From positions 1,178,001 to 1,242,000 of the forward strand of contig JACJYL010000002.1 of the NCBI GenBank assembly GCA_020636105.1: DNA of 64,000 nt, given 5' to 3'. The position numbers and the translations under genes were made by a program. Under the pieces are notes generated by a model that saw nothing but the letters and a program-made list of their open reading frames with translations, had not been told where the DNA came from and did not search any database. This stretch comes from Lewinellaceae bacterium. GTDB taxonomy: Bacteria > Bacteroidota > Bacteroidia > Chitinophagales > Saprospiraceae. Positions 36,214-45,352 of the stretch are shown here, in pieces (position 1 is the first letter of the stretch; each line of letters starts with the position of its first letter).

Positions 36214-36559
36214 GCCCCCTCAATTCCTGAGGACAAAAACTCACCTTATGTATTTCGGTTATACCTATTCGAAAAAGTGACTTAAGGAATTTAATTGATA
36301 ACTTAGGGTGAAATATTAATCTGGTAACGAGTAAAACTTAAAATATTTCAGTAAGATCGAATAATAAATAACAGGTCGGTTATCAACGAGGAGTAAATTT
36401 TCCATTGGTTTGGCTTTAGATAGTTAAACAATTATTTTCAGCCTTTTCCCTTTTTAAGAAAAAAGTTATGATATGCCCTAAGTTACTAAGTATTTTTCAG
36501 ATATGTTAAAAATAATTATTCCTTTTTAATTTTCTTGAATTACGTAGTTCAAAACTCCC

Positions 36560-36694
36560 CTATACTAACAATTCTTCCAATCCTTCTTCTCCTAAGTTTT
36601 GTCTCTTTTCTTTTGAATAATTAGTTTTATTATATGCACTATTGTTCACCGATTTAGGTGAAGAATGTGCAAAGGTCAATATGCAGGTTTTACT
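36560..36694 (-). pseudogene. C-terminal remnant of a winged-helix protein gene
   Basis: The minus-strand translation contains NSAYNKTNYSKEK and ILTFAHSSPKSV. This parallels the C-terminus of the intact gene at 47979-48479 (VHNSAYNKTNYTKEKK, ILTLTCAQSTPEP) at roughly three quarters identity by eye. It ends in TAG at 36560-36562 and has no N-terminal part, being cut off near the terminator at 36708. It marks an earlier, related element next to the SPARDA locus. Confidence 0.75.
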
Positions 36695-36707
36695 TTTGAG
36701 ATAATGA

Positions 36708-36745
36708 AAAAAGGACCCGTTCGATTCGAGACTGGCCCTTTTTTC
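36708..36745 (-). terminator. Terminator of the copper/thiol operon
   Basis: AAAAAAGGAC... and ...GGCCCTTTTTT form an imperfect stem with A/T runs on both sides. It lies about 115 bp after the stop of the last gene of the minus-strand operon (36859). Confidence 0.7.
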
Positions 36746-36858
36746 TTAACCAATTTATTGATATTTTTAACGAGAGAGTCAAATTCTATTAAAATCGGAC
36801 TTATCTCTCTAATTTTTATTTAACTACTTTGTAGAATACTGTCTTTTTGGAACTGATT

Positions 36859-37515
36859 TCACTTTGCAAACGGTTCTGGAGATTCATTTTTGTGAAGTTT
36901 TATATATGTGTAGATAGTGGATTCATCGTATTCCTGAAGTTCAAGCTTCCTACCCCAAGAAGCGAGTACTATAGGAGCATCATTCTCCTCCCTTGGGGAA
37001 AGTATTACGCTACCTAAATTTCTTAAGTAGATTCCCTCTAATAAAGCTACTGTTTCCTCATCCACCTCACTCGTATAACTAATCCATATATTTCCATGCT
37101 CAAGTCCATGAACAGCTTCTTCGTCCTTTAGTCCTTTTTTATAAAAGCCTGCCCCAGGCGCTTCCGCATAATGAGGTCCTGAAGTTGGAGGATTAGAATT
37201 ATATTCAGCATGATCTTCCCTCGTTCCTATGTGTGTAACTGTTTGAATCGGAACTTTCTCGCCAAGCTCTTTCACATCTTCAAGTAAAGGCACTTCGACC
37301 TTTTCTATCTTGGGTGCTGTAACTATAGCCACGACTAGAGCAATCACACCTATCAAAACTACACCCCAAACGATTTTGGCAGTAGTGCTCATCTTTCCAC
37401 CTACTACTTTTTCATTTGAAGTTTTGTCTTCTTTCTTTTTCTGTCTTTTTAATTCATATTGTTCTTTGGCTGACAAATCTGAAGACGTATTTTTGTTTTC
37501 TATATTTTCACTCAT
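36859..37515 (-). CDS. DUF3105 membrane protein
   Basis: 218 aa. A charged N-terminus, then a transmembrane helix (IVWGVVLIGVIALVVAIVT, about 48-67), then the DUF3105 domain with YNSNPPTSGPHYAEAPGAGFY and VHGLEHGNIWISY. The conserved His residues suggest metal binding, but the function is unknown. It is the last gene of the CsoR-controlled operon; its place beside a DsbA-like protein and a copper ATPase suggests a role in periplasmic redox or metal handling. Confidence 0.8.
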   Translation of the reverse strand: MSENIENKNTSSDLSAKEQYELKRQKKKEDKTSNEKVVGGKMSTTAKIVWGVVLIGVIALVVAIVTAPKIEKVEVPLLEDVKELGEKVPIQTVTHIGTREDHAEYNSNPPTSGPHYAEAPGAGFYKKGLKDEEAVHGLEHGNIWISYTSEVDEETVALLEGIYLRNLGSVILSPREENDAPIVLASWGRKLELQEYDESTIYTYIKLHKNESPEPFAK

Positions 37516-37551
37516 ATTATTTTTTTATTGTTTTTGTATTATTTAATAAAT

Positions 37552-38268
37552 TTATTCTAACGCTATATCAATTAATGCTTTTATACCGGCATAAGGTTGT
37601 GCTCCATTTATGGGATACTTCTCACCACTTTCTGTTACAATAATACTCCATGGTGTTCCTCTCCCTCCTGTCGCTAATGCATTATTTATGTCATCTTGAA
37701 TATCTTGGTCATATCTACCACTAGATACACATTCATCTATTTTCTCTTGTGAAAGTCCGAGATTGCTAATTATTTCAGGGAGTACTACTGCTACGTCTGT
37801 CTGATTGTTCGAAGGTGTAACTGCGAAAAATGCATCGGCAAACACCCAGAAGGCATCATTACCTCCAATTTCAGCGACACACTCTGATGTAGCTGCTTCA
37901 AGTCGGGCTTTCTCTGGGTGAAGACTATCAAGTGGGAACTGCCTATATACCCAGGCAACATCTCCACTTTCACCATATTCATCCATTACTTGATTCATCG
38001 TACTATGAAAACGTTTACAAAAAGGACATTCAAAGTCTGAATACTCTATGATTTTTACTTTGGCATTAATATTTCCCTTTATATGATCCTTGCTAATTAC
38101 TTCTGCGACCTGATCAAGCGAAGGGTCAGCTTGTACTTGGGCTGCATCGTTCACTCCTTGCTGTGATTGATCCGCTAAAGGGCCTGATCCTTTTGTTACT
38201 ATTATAGCCAAAGCTATGACAACACCTGCTACTATTATCGCTATCGGTACACTCAATTTTTCTTTCAT
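37552..38268 (-). CDS. DsbA-family thiol oxidoreductase, membrane-anchored
   Basis: 238 aa. An N-terminal membrane anchor (IAIIVAGVVIALAIIVTKG) precedes a thioredoxin fold with the active site CPFC (C81, C84) in YSDFECPFCKRF. GGRGTPWSI supplies the cis-Pro loop. It should catalyse disulfide exchange outside the cytoplasm. It lies between DUF3105 and the copper ATPase. Confidence 0.88.
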   Translation of the reverse strand: MKEKLSVPIAIIVAGVVIALAIIVTKGSGPLADQSQQGVNDAAQVQADPSLDQVAEVISKDHIKGNINAKVKIIEYSDFECPFCKRFHSTMNQVMDEYGESGDVAWVYRQFPLDSLHPEKARLEAATSECVAEIGGNDAFWVFADAFFAVTPSNNQTDVAVVLPEIISNLGLSQEKIDECVSSGRYDQDIQDDINNALATGGRGTPWSIIVTESGEKYPINGAQPYAGIKALIDIALE

Positions 38269-38290
38269 ATAATTATTTTAATTAATATTA

Positions 38291-40432
38291 TTAATCTAAC
38301 GAAACTTTCTTCAAAGTCATAGCATTTACTACGACTATCACAGTGGAGAGGCTCATGACGAGCGCCCCTATCTCAGGCCTTAAGAAAAATCCTGCGAAAG
38401 CGAACACTCCTGCTGCGGCAGGAATAGCTACGACGTTATATCCTAGTGCCCATACGAGGTTCTGTATCATCTTCCTATACACTGCACGTGAGAGCTTTAT
38501 GAGCTTCACAACATCTTTAGGATTATTCTTTGTCAGCACCACGTCCCCAGCTTCTACTGCTACATCAGTCCCTGCTCCAATAGCGATACCCACATCCGCT
38601 TGAGTAAGAGCAGGAGCATCGTTTACTCCATCACCCACCATCAGGACGACATTGCCCTCCTTTTGCAAACTTTTGATATGAGCGTATTTATCTTCGGGTA
38701 ATACTTCTGCGAAGTATGTATCGATTCCTAACTCTTCCGCTACACCATGTGCTACTTTTTCATTGTCTCCTGTGAGCATCGCAACTTTTACACCTAAAGA
38801 ATGCAAATCTCGTATAGCATCAAAGGATTCTTTCTTTATTTCATCTGAAAGAGCAATGATGCCGATTAGATTTTGCTTGTCTGAGATTAATATTGCTGTC
38901 ATACTTTTCGATGAAAATTCATCTATTTTTTCTTTCAAAATATTTTGTATATTCAAATCATTCATCAAAGCTTTGTTACCAATGTAGTACTCTACACCCT
39001 CTACAACACCGCTAATTCCTTTACCTGCAATGTTCTTGAACTCTTTAGGTTCCGTGAGAGCAAGATCTTTTCCTTTAGCAAAATTTACAATAGACTGACC
39101 AATGATATGTGAAGAATGTTGTTCCAATGATGCTGCAATTTTTAGAATCTGCTCTTCTGAATACGAATTAAGCGGAGCTATATCAGTCACACCAAATTCA
39201 CCTTTTGTAAGAGTTCCTGTTTTATCGAACACTACGTAATCTGCTTTTTTAATAACTTCAATTTTAGATAAGTCTTTTATAAATACACCGTTTTTAACAG
39301 CCAGAGATGTAGTGATAGTCGTAACAGTAGGTATAGCCAAACCCAATGCATGAGGACAGGCTATTACGAGCACAGTGATAGTGAGAGTTATTGCAAAAAC
39401 AAAAGTTTCTCCTACTACAAGCGTCCAAACGAGAAGTGTCAAAAGAGCAGTGATTCCAGCCACAAATGTCAGGAGAGCAGAAGCTTTGTCTGCAATACGT
39501 TGAGATCTTGGTTTTGTTTTTTGTGCTTCACTAATTAGTTTTTGTATTTGACCGATAGTGGAATGTTCCCCGACGCGACTCAAAGTAATCTTCAGAGACC
39601 CATCAAGACAAATAGACCCGGCTACAACCTCATTACCTATCTTTTTATTTACTGGTTTTGATTCACCACTGATGAGTGACTCATTTACATTTGCAACACC
39701 TTCCTCCACTATTCCATCAGCAGGAATCTTTTCTCCTGGTTTTACTAATACAGTATCTCCTTCTTTTAGTGTCGCTATGTCTACATCCTCTTCTTTTCCA
39801 TCTATAATTTTGTGAGCTTTTTTGGGTAATAACTTTGCTACTTCTTGTAAAGCATTTCCGGCTGCAGAACTAGAGCGTGCTTCTAGATAGTGCCCAAACA
39901 ACAAAACCCAGATCAGAGTTGATATTTCAAGATAAAACTCTACTTCAAGAGCAGGTAAGAAAGTAGACACTACAGAAAAAATATATCCAGCCGAAACAGC
40001 CAGGGATACGAGAGTCATCATTCCATAGGCTCGGGATTTGATTTCCATCCATGCATGTTTGAAGAACAAAAAAGAAAAACCAAATACTATAGTAGCAATT
40101 CCAAATCCAATCCATTTTGCATATGGAAGTGGGGTAATATGCAAAAATTCCATTACGGCTGCATTAGTGAAAATAAGCGGAATAAGTAAAAACGTAACAA
40201 CCCAAAATCTACGCAAAAAATCTTTGGCAGAGCCATGACTCATACCAGGCGCACCATGATCATGGTGGCTACCAGAATCATGACAGCTAGAAGCATCTTT
40301 TGCTTTTTTATCCTTTTTTAACACTAACTGCATGCCTCCACATTTTTCACACACAGCAAGAGGATCTTTTGATACAATTTCAGGGTGCATAGGACACCAA
40401 TATGTTTTTTCTTTTTTGTTCATATCATTCAT
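38291..40432 (-). CDS. copB: Copper-exporting P1B-type ATPase (CopB-like, CPH motif)
   Basis: 713 aa. The N-terminus has a heavy-metal-binding motif CPMHPE...CEKCGGM and a His-rich linker (HDSGSHHDHG). The transmembrane signature is CPH (VIACPHALGLAIP), typical of CopB-type Cu/Ag pumps rather than CPC pumps. The actuator TGES (LISGESKPV), phosphorylation DKTGTLT and hinge GDGVNDAPAL are all intact. It pumps copper or silver out of the cytoplasm. It sits centrally in the CsoR-controlled operon. Confidence 0.92.
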   Translation of the reverse strand: MNDMNKKEKTYWCPMHPEIVSKDPLAVCEKCGGMQLVLKKDKKAKDASSCHDSGSHHDHGAPGMSHGSAKDFLRRFWVVTFLLIPLIFTNAAVMEFLHITPLPYAKWIGFGIATIVFGFSFLFFKHAWMEIKSRAYGMMTLVSLAVSAGYIFSVVSTFLPALEVEFYLEISTLIWVLLFGHYLEARSSSAAGNALQEVAKLLPKKAHKIIDGKEEDVDIATLKEGDTVLVKPGEKIPADGIVEEGVANVNESLISGESKPVNKKIGNEVVAGSICLDGSLKITLSRVGEHSTIGQIQKLISEAQKTKPRSQRIADKASALLTFVAGITALLTLLVWTLVVGETFVFAITLTITVLVIACPHALGLAIPTVTTITTSLAVKNGVFIKDLSKIEVIKKADYVVFDKTGTLTKGEFGVTDIAPLNSYSEEQILKIAASLEQHSSHIIGQSIVNFAKGKDLALTEPKEFKNIAGKGISGVVEGVEYYIGNKALMNDLNIQNILKEKIDEFSSKSMTAILISDKQNLIGIIALSDEIKKESFDAIRDLHSLGVKVAMLTGDNEKVAHGVAEELGIDTYFAEVLPEDKYAHIKSLQKEGNVVLMVGDGVNDAPALTQADVGIAIGAGTDVAVEAGDVVLTKNNPKDVVKLIKLSRAVYRKMIQNLVWALGYNVVAIPAAAGVFAFAGFFLRPEIGALVMSLSTVIVVVNAMTLKKVSLD

Positions 40433-40464
40433 AACTTAATTTTTTACCTGATAATAAGTACTCC

Positions 40465-40902
40465 TTACCAATTCTTACAACATTCGACTATTTCCTTAAA
40501 CCACTTTGCCCCCTGCTTATTTCTTGAAAAATATATCAAGAAAAATACAATCCAAAGACTAATTATTAATATCACGATATTTGCTTCAATATTTTTTGAC
40601 AACGCCATATACACTAATCCAAATGCCGTAATTAGATAAGGTAATTTAAATATCTGCCAACTCTCAACTTTATCTTTAAAAAGATAATACATCCCACCGA
40701 CAGCACTACCTCCCATCAGAACACCAAGAGTAGTACTATCGATAGATCCAATACTACTTGTGTCAAATACCAAATACCCCACCAAACCTACCAACCAAGT
40801 TGTAAATACAGCGAAGCAAATGGCGCACATTTCTGGAAAGAATTTTCTAAGTAATATTCCAACGACAAACAGAACAGTAACACTCAGTAAAAGGTACATC
40901 AT
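40465..40902 (-). CDS. Small polytopic membrane protein of the copper operon
   Basis: 145 aa with four or five hydrophobic segments and cysteines in FFPEMCAICFAVF and VECCKNW. Start and stop overlap or abut the neighbours (ATGA with the upstream gene). No family is recognised; the Cys pair may be redox- or metal-active. Confidence 0.6.
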   Translation of the reverse strand: MMYLLLSVTVLFVVGILLRKFFPEMCAICFAVFTTWLVGLVGYLVFDTSSIGSIDSTTLGVLMGGSAVGGMYYLFKDKVESWQIFKLPYLITAFGLVYMALSKNIEANIVILIISLWIVFFLIYFSRNKQGAKWFKEIVECCKNW

Positions 40903-41450
40903 GACGTCAATAAGAAAAGATCAATTAGTAAAGGAATTACGACCAGTAGAATAATAGTTATTATTATTCCTTGGAATGGAATGATTTGTTTCTTGGCTAG
41001 CATTGTTACCTTCCTACTTATATATGGAGAAACGATGAGCACTATGGCTCCTACGACAACACCCACTATGAATAAATCCACAGGTATAGTCTCAGCATAT
41101 TTATCAATTCCTAAGAATGGTATATATAATGCTTTAAAATCTTTCAAAATAGGCCACAGAGGTATAACAGTGGATAAATATATAAGCCAAGTAACGACTA
41201 GATCCTGATGTGGGAAATATTTCTTCTTTATTACATTTTTCATCCACAGACCCAAGGCCAGAGCAAATCCTCCGAGCAAACTCGCAATAATAATTCCAGG
41301 GACACCGAGAGATACTGCTATCACAGCTAAGACTCCAGCACCTGCTGTGCAGAGTGGGCAATGCGCGTGAGAAACAATTGGAAAAATAGAAACAAATACA
41401 GCTACTAACGATATTCTTAACTTACGTATTTTTTTAAGCTTAGTATTCAT
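40899..41450 (-). CDS. Membrane protein with an N-terminal HCPLC motif
   Basis: 183 aa with about five transmembrane helices. The N-terminal signal-like helix ends in HAHCPLCTAGAG, so a CxxC pair would sit at the outer face of the membrane. It may feed or draw electrons for the DsbA-like protein, or bind copper; both are inference. It overlaps the downstream membrane gene by 4 bp. Confidence 0.65.
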   Translation of the reverse strand: MNTKLKKIRKLRISLVAVFVSIFPIVSHAHCPLCTAGAGVLAVIAVSLGVPGIIIASLLGGFALALGLWMKNVIKKKYFPHQDLVVTWLIYLSTVIPLWPILKDFKALYIPFLGIDKYAETIPVDLFIVGVVVGAIVLIVSPYISRKVTMLAKKQIIPFQGIIITIILLVVIPLLIDLFLLTS

Positions 41451-41463
41451 TTAGTTATGTTAT

Positions 41464-41952
41464 TTATTCATTCTTAATCACCATCGCTTTAATACGAACT
41501 TCTACTTCTGGAGTCATGTCAGAATTTGTTTTAAGAAAAACACTACGCTGAATCAATCCAGTAGCATCTGGTCCGTGAGCTAAAGGATCATATATTACAT
41601 TCATATTCTCTGTACCACCTGCAGGAACGACTAAAGTATCCTTCATTCTCTCGTGCATACCAAAAGTGATTCCACCTATATCTGCATCGGTGCAAGCACA
41701 ACTAGTAGTACCTGCGAGGATTGTTATATCCTCAGATCCGTTATTTGTCAAACTAAACTGTGTAGTAACTTTCCCTCCGAAGATATCTATCTCTCCAAAA
41801 TCAAATAGTTCCTTATCTGCGACAAGCGCTGAAGTAGCCACTGCTTCAACTTTATTTGACTGACTGTTTTTACCAGGAGCTGCAACCATCAAGATCACGA
41901 CTAGAACAACTAAGCTAATAATAGAAATTAATGTTATTTTATCTGTTTTCAT
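41464..41952 (-). CDS. DUF1573-domain protein
   Basis: 162 aa. A signal anchor is followed by an Ig-like DUF1573 domain with DFGEIDIFGGKVTTQFSLTN and the paired cysteines CACTDADI. DUF1573 proteins are exported and of unknown function. The next gene upstream also ends in a DUF1573 domain. Confidence 0.78.
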   Translation of the reverse strand: MKTDKITLISIISLVVLVVILMVAAPGKNSQSNKVEAVATSALVADKELFDFGEIDIFGGKVTTQFSLTNNGSEDITILAGTTSCACTDADIGGITFGMHERMKDTLVVPAGGTENMNVIYDPLAHGPDATGLIQRSVFLKTNSDMTPEVEVRIKAMVIKNE

Positions 41953-42003
41953 ATATTTTTTACTTTAACCAAAAACTAATCCGTCTTTGGTAATAATTAA
42001 TAA

Positions 42004-42897
42004 TTACTCTCCTTCTAATATATCCACTGTGATTTTTACCTCAGCTTCTGGCTGATTTATATCATTGGTTGGTATGAAGACTGTTCTTGTAAGCTTATCT
42101 GACGGTTCACTATGAAAATCTGGATCGAAAGATACGGTCAAGGTAGCAGAATTTCCTGGGTCAATACTTTTTCCTGAAATCTCAGCCGTGGTACATCCAC
42201 AACTAGTACTCAAGGCACCTATTTCAAGCTTCTCATTACCTATATTCATAATTTCAAAAGTCGTACTTATAACTCCAGCTGATTGGGGCACATCTCCGAA
42301 ATCATACAAGATACGGTCAAAGAAAATTCGAGGACCACTATCAACTTCTTCGCTCATTTCTGTATTAGAAAGTACTCCTTTATATTCACCAGACTCAGTG
42401 AACGGATAATTATCTTCCTCCCAATGCACCATCCCTCCTGACACACTCTTTATATTTGTATACCCCAGAGAATCCATGATGTCGTATGCTGTTTTACTCC
42501 TATTCCCACTTCGGCAATATATTATGATTTCCTTGTCTTTCATATCTTCCCCAAGGCCGATTTTATTCAAAGCCTGCTGTGAAAGCTCTTGCACTGGCAG
42601 CAGAAGTGAATTTTCTAAATGAGTTTCTTGATATTCTTCAAGAGTACGCACATCTAGCAATATAACATCTTCATTGTTCTGAATTTTCTTTACCACATCA
42701 CCTGGATATATTTCAAAGTCAGCTACTTCCCCGTCATCATGATCTTCTTCGTATTCTACAATGCTGTCACCCACATAATCTTCATGAGCATGTCCTACGT
42801 GTATACCGACATGCATGACATTATTAAAAGTAATAAAGACAAGAATGAAGGAAAGGAAGATTATAAACATATCTGTCGAATTTAAGTCTTTCCTCAT
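42004..42897 (-). CDS. Rhodanese-DUF1573 fusion protein
   Basis: 297 aa. An N-terminal membrane anchor and a His/Asp-rich stretch (HVGHAHEDYVGD) precede a rhodanese domain (about 75-170) with the active loop IIYCRSGNRSKTA. A DUF1573 domain (about 190-297) follows, with DFGDVPQSAGVIS and CGCTTAEI. Rhodanese handles persulfide sulfur, so the fusion may deliver sulfur or bind metal at the membrane. It lies directly after the regulator gene. Confidence 0.82.
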   Translation of the reverse strand: MRKDLNSTDMFIIFLSFILVFITFNNVMHVGIHVGHAHEDYVGDSIVEYEEDHDDGEVADFEIYPGDVVKKIQNNEDVILLDVRTLEEYQETHLENSLLLPVQELSQQALNKIGLGEDMKDKEIIIYCRSGNRSKTAYDIMDSLGYTNIKSVSGGMVHWEEDNYPFTESGEYKGVLSNTEMSEEVDSGPRIFFDRILYDFGDVPQSAGVISTTFEIMNIGNEKLEIGALSTSCGCTTAEISGKSIDPGNSATLTVSFDPDFHSEPSDKLTRTVFIPTNDINQPEAEVKITVDILEGE

Positions 42898-42898
42898 A

Positions 42899-43168
42899 TT
42901 ATATTTTCTTTGCCAACTTATAAACTTTCAAAACTTCTTCTGTGGCCTTTTTCGTTTCTCCCTTCTTCATTTGATGCATTACATGTGTTGAAAGATGATT
43001 CTTTAGCATCAAATTCTCGACAGATGACAATGCTTGGCGTATGGCAGAAGACTGCGTGATAATATCCACGCAATATTTTTCTTCTTCTACCATTTTTTGC
43101 AAACCTCGTACTTGTCCCCCTATGCGATTAAGACGATTTGATACTTGTTTTTTGATGTCTTTTATCAT
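42899..43168 (-). CDS. csoR: CsoR/FrmR-family metal-responsive repressor
   Basis: 89 aa from the ATG at 43168; a longer frame upstream would run through the operator. The family helices are present: RLNRIGGQVRGLQKMVEEEKYC, VDIITQSSAIRQALSSVE. The metal-site residues read Cys33, His58, His62, so the usual second Cys of copper CsoR is a His, closer to RcnR/InrS. The operator at 43179-43199 lies directly upstream. It should repress the whole operon down to 36859 and release on metal binding. Confidence 0.85.
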   Translation of the reverse strand: MIKDIKKQVSNRLNRIGGQVRGLQKMVEEEKYCVDIITQSSAIRQALSSVENLMLKNHLSTHVMHQMKKGETKKATEEVLKVYKLAKKI

Positions 43169-43178
43169 ACCCAAAAGT

Positions 43179-43199
43179 ATATACCCTAGGGGGGTATAT
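43179..43199 (-). promoter_or_regulatory. CsoR-type operator
   Basis: ATATACCC (43179-43186) and GGGTATAT (43192-43199) form a palindrome with a G-rich 5-bp centre, the form known for CsoR-family operators. It lies 11 bp upstream of the regulator start codon. Confidence 0.82.
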
Positions 43200-43478
43200 G
43201 TCAAATACGTACTTATCCACATATTGAGTATTGGGTTCTTTCTGCCTTTTAAAAGAGGAATGAATAGCTGTGCTTAGAAGGACCTACTAGGACATTTTAT
43301 TAAAATAATAATGATATCGTAGATAAATTCGTGATTAGGCCCAATAAAATAGATGATATAACACTCATTAAAAATATGGGAGCTTACCATTATCAGAAAT
43401 TGAAGAAGAAGGAGTAATAATGTTCACTCTAGGCAGTCAAAAAAAATCATTTTACTGGATGCTACCTATAGTTGAAAA

Positions 43479-45323
43479 TCATTTACTGTAATTCTTTACT
43501 TCTACTATTCCAGATTTTTGTAATACACCATAAAAGGATTTAATGTCTTGGTTTAGTTGTTGTCGATTATGTCTCTCTTTAGAAAAAGTAAAAACCAAGT
43601 TTGTTTCAGCCCTAGACATTGCAACGAAAAAAGCGCAAGTATCTTCTTCAGGCTGATTTTTAAAACTCCAAAATGCTCCATCTTCTAACCCTAAAAATAT
43701 AACCGTATTATACTCAAGTCCTTTACTTTTATGGATCGTCATTACAGGAATAGAATCTATTCCCATAAATCCTTCAATGGCATTACTCCAATCCTTAGTT
43801 CTTTGATGTTCATTCCAAAGCAATTCGGCAATAGCAAACTTTAGTTCTCTGACATAGCTAAGGTTTCGGTATTGGGTGTAGTAAGAGTTAATTGCTTTGA
43901 CACCTAAATAATCAATAATGGTTTGAACACAAACTTTAAGATCTTCTACATCACCTATATTAGGTAAGGTATTTATGCACAGGTCATTTAGAAAATCTTT
44001 TAGTTTAGACTCTTGTTTTATCCCTTCCTTGTCGTCATGAATATCTATGACTTTTTTGATAAAGTCATATACAAATTGGTACCCTTTTGGATTTCCTTTG
44101 GAAGTTGCTAATTTAATGATATTGAGTATGTATAGAACAAGGTCTTCGGTAAGAAGGTCTTGGAAAGTCGTTTCATTTCGTGCATTAATTCCTAAACCTC
44201 TTAATGCTTCAATTATTTTCGCTGAATACTTGGGAACTTGTTGTTTTACAAGAATACAGACTTGATCTTGTGATAGTTTGTTTGTATCAATAATTTCTTT
44301 AATATTTTGTGCTGAAATTCTTGCTTCGTCATCCTCATTATTATAGAACCAAAACTCTACATTGCCATCATCTTCTTTCCATTTTGTTGGGTATTTCACA
44401 TCTATTTCCACCATCATAAGTTCAGACATAAGAACCTTCTGAAGAGCAATAATTTTTGGAGCGCAACGATAATTCATCAATAAGCTTGTACGCATCCCAT
44501 CAAACTCTTTTTCATAATCCTCGAAAATATCTTTTTTTGCTCCAGCCCAACCCATGATCCTTTGTTTGTCGTCCCCAACAGCTGTTGAAATTGCGCCAGC
44601 CCCTTGAAAGCACGATTTTAAAAGGTCATATTGATGATGAGTTGTATCCTGAAATTCGTCAAGAAAAACATGAGTATAAGTCGCTTGGAGATATCTTTTT
44701 ATATGTGGATTTTTATTTACAATAAGTTCTGCTAGTCTTGAAATCATTGGAAATGTTAGTCTCGGTTTTTGCCCTTTTAAAAAATGTTCCCAAACCTCCT
44801 TTACCACAATTTCTTTTTCATCTGTTGGCGATTCTTTTAAGGGTAATTGCTCTTCTGTTAAAAACCTAACCAATTCATTTCGATTATGGGAGGTAGCGAA
44901 ACCAACATTTATGTGTCTGAAAATTCCTTCAACATCTCTGTAATCAAGTAACACTTCGTATGTTATAGGTTTATATCTTTCAGGCAATGCATGAATAAAC
45001 CTATCTAAGATTCCTTTTGCAAACGTATCGAATGTAACTGAATTAAATCTAACTGCTAAATGCTTTTTACATCTTTTTTCGACTCGATCATTTAAGTTTT
45101 TTGCCGCATCTCTTTTAAAACTAATTGCAAGAATCTTTTTTGGAAAAAGGCAAGAATTAGTTTGTAATAAAAAACTTGCTCGTTGAGCTAACAACTCAGT
45201 TTTTCCAGCGCCAGGGCCAGCAACAACAAGATAATTATCTTTTGATTCGGTAACAACCTTCAAGGCATTTGGCTCCAGCGTCAATCCATCACTAGGTTTC
45301 CAGTTTTCAGGCTTTACATACAT
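43479..45323 (-). CDS. GajB-like UvrD-family helicase (Gabija-like system)
   Basis: 614 aa. The SF1A motifs are complete: Walker A VVAGPGAGKT (33-42), DEFQDT in the Walker B box, GDDKQRIMGWAGA, LLMNYR, TIHKSKGLEYNTV and VAMSRA. The protein is longer than the Bacillus GajB (about 490 aa) but has the same order. It is encoded 29 bp after an OLD-family nuclease, the arrangement of Gabija and of class 2 OLD/helicase pairs. GajB is thought to sense DNA ends or termini and activate GajA. Confidence 0.82.
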   Translation of the reverse strand: MYVKPENWKPSDGLTLEPNALKVVTESKDNYLVVAGPGAGKTELLAQRASFLLQTNSCLFPKKILAISFKRDAAKNLNDRVEKRCKKHLAVRFNSVTFDTFAKGILDRFIHALPERYKPITYEVLLDYRDVEGIFRHINVGFATSHNRNELVRFLTEEQLPLKESPTDEKEIVVKEVWEHFLKGQKPRLTFPMISRLAELIVNKNPHIKRYLQATYTHVFLDEFQDTTHHQYDLLKSCFQGAGAISTAVGDDKQRIMGWAGAKKDIFEDYEKEFDGMRTSLLMNYRCAPKIIALQKVLMSELMMVEIDVKYPTKWKEDDGNVEFWFYNNEDDEARISAQNIKEIIDTNKLSQDQVCILVKQQVPKYSAKIIEALRGLGINARNETTFQDLLTEDLVLYILNIIKLATSKGNPKGYQFVYDFIKKVIDIHDDKEGIKQESKLKDFLNDLCINTLPNIGDVEDLKVCVQTIIDYLGVKAINSYYTQYRNLSYVRELKFAIAELLWNEHQRTKDWSNAIEGFMGIDSIPVMTIHKSKGLEYNTVIFLGLEDGAFWSFKNQPEEDTCAFFVAMSRAETNLVFTFSKERHNRQQLNQDIKSFYGVLQKSGIVEVKNYSK

Positions 45324-45352
45324 ATATAATGGAATTATGGTGTTGTAGTTTC

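Noticed and set aside
43223..43478. A small RNA or gene upstream of the helicase stop
   Set aside because: The stretch is AT-rich with no open frame, hairpin or promoter that stands out.
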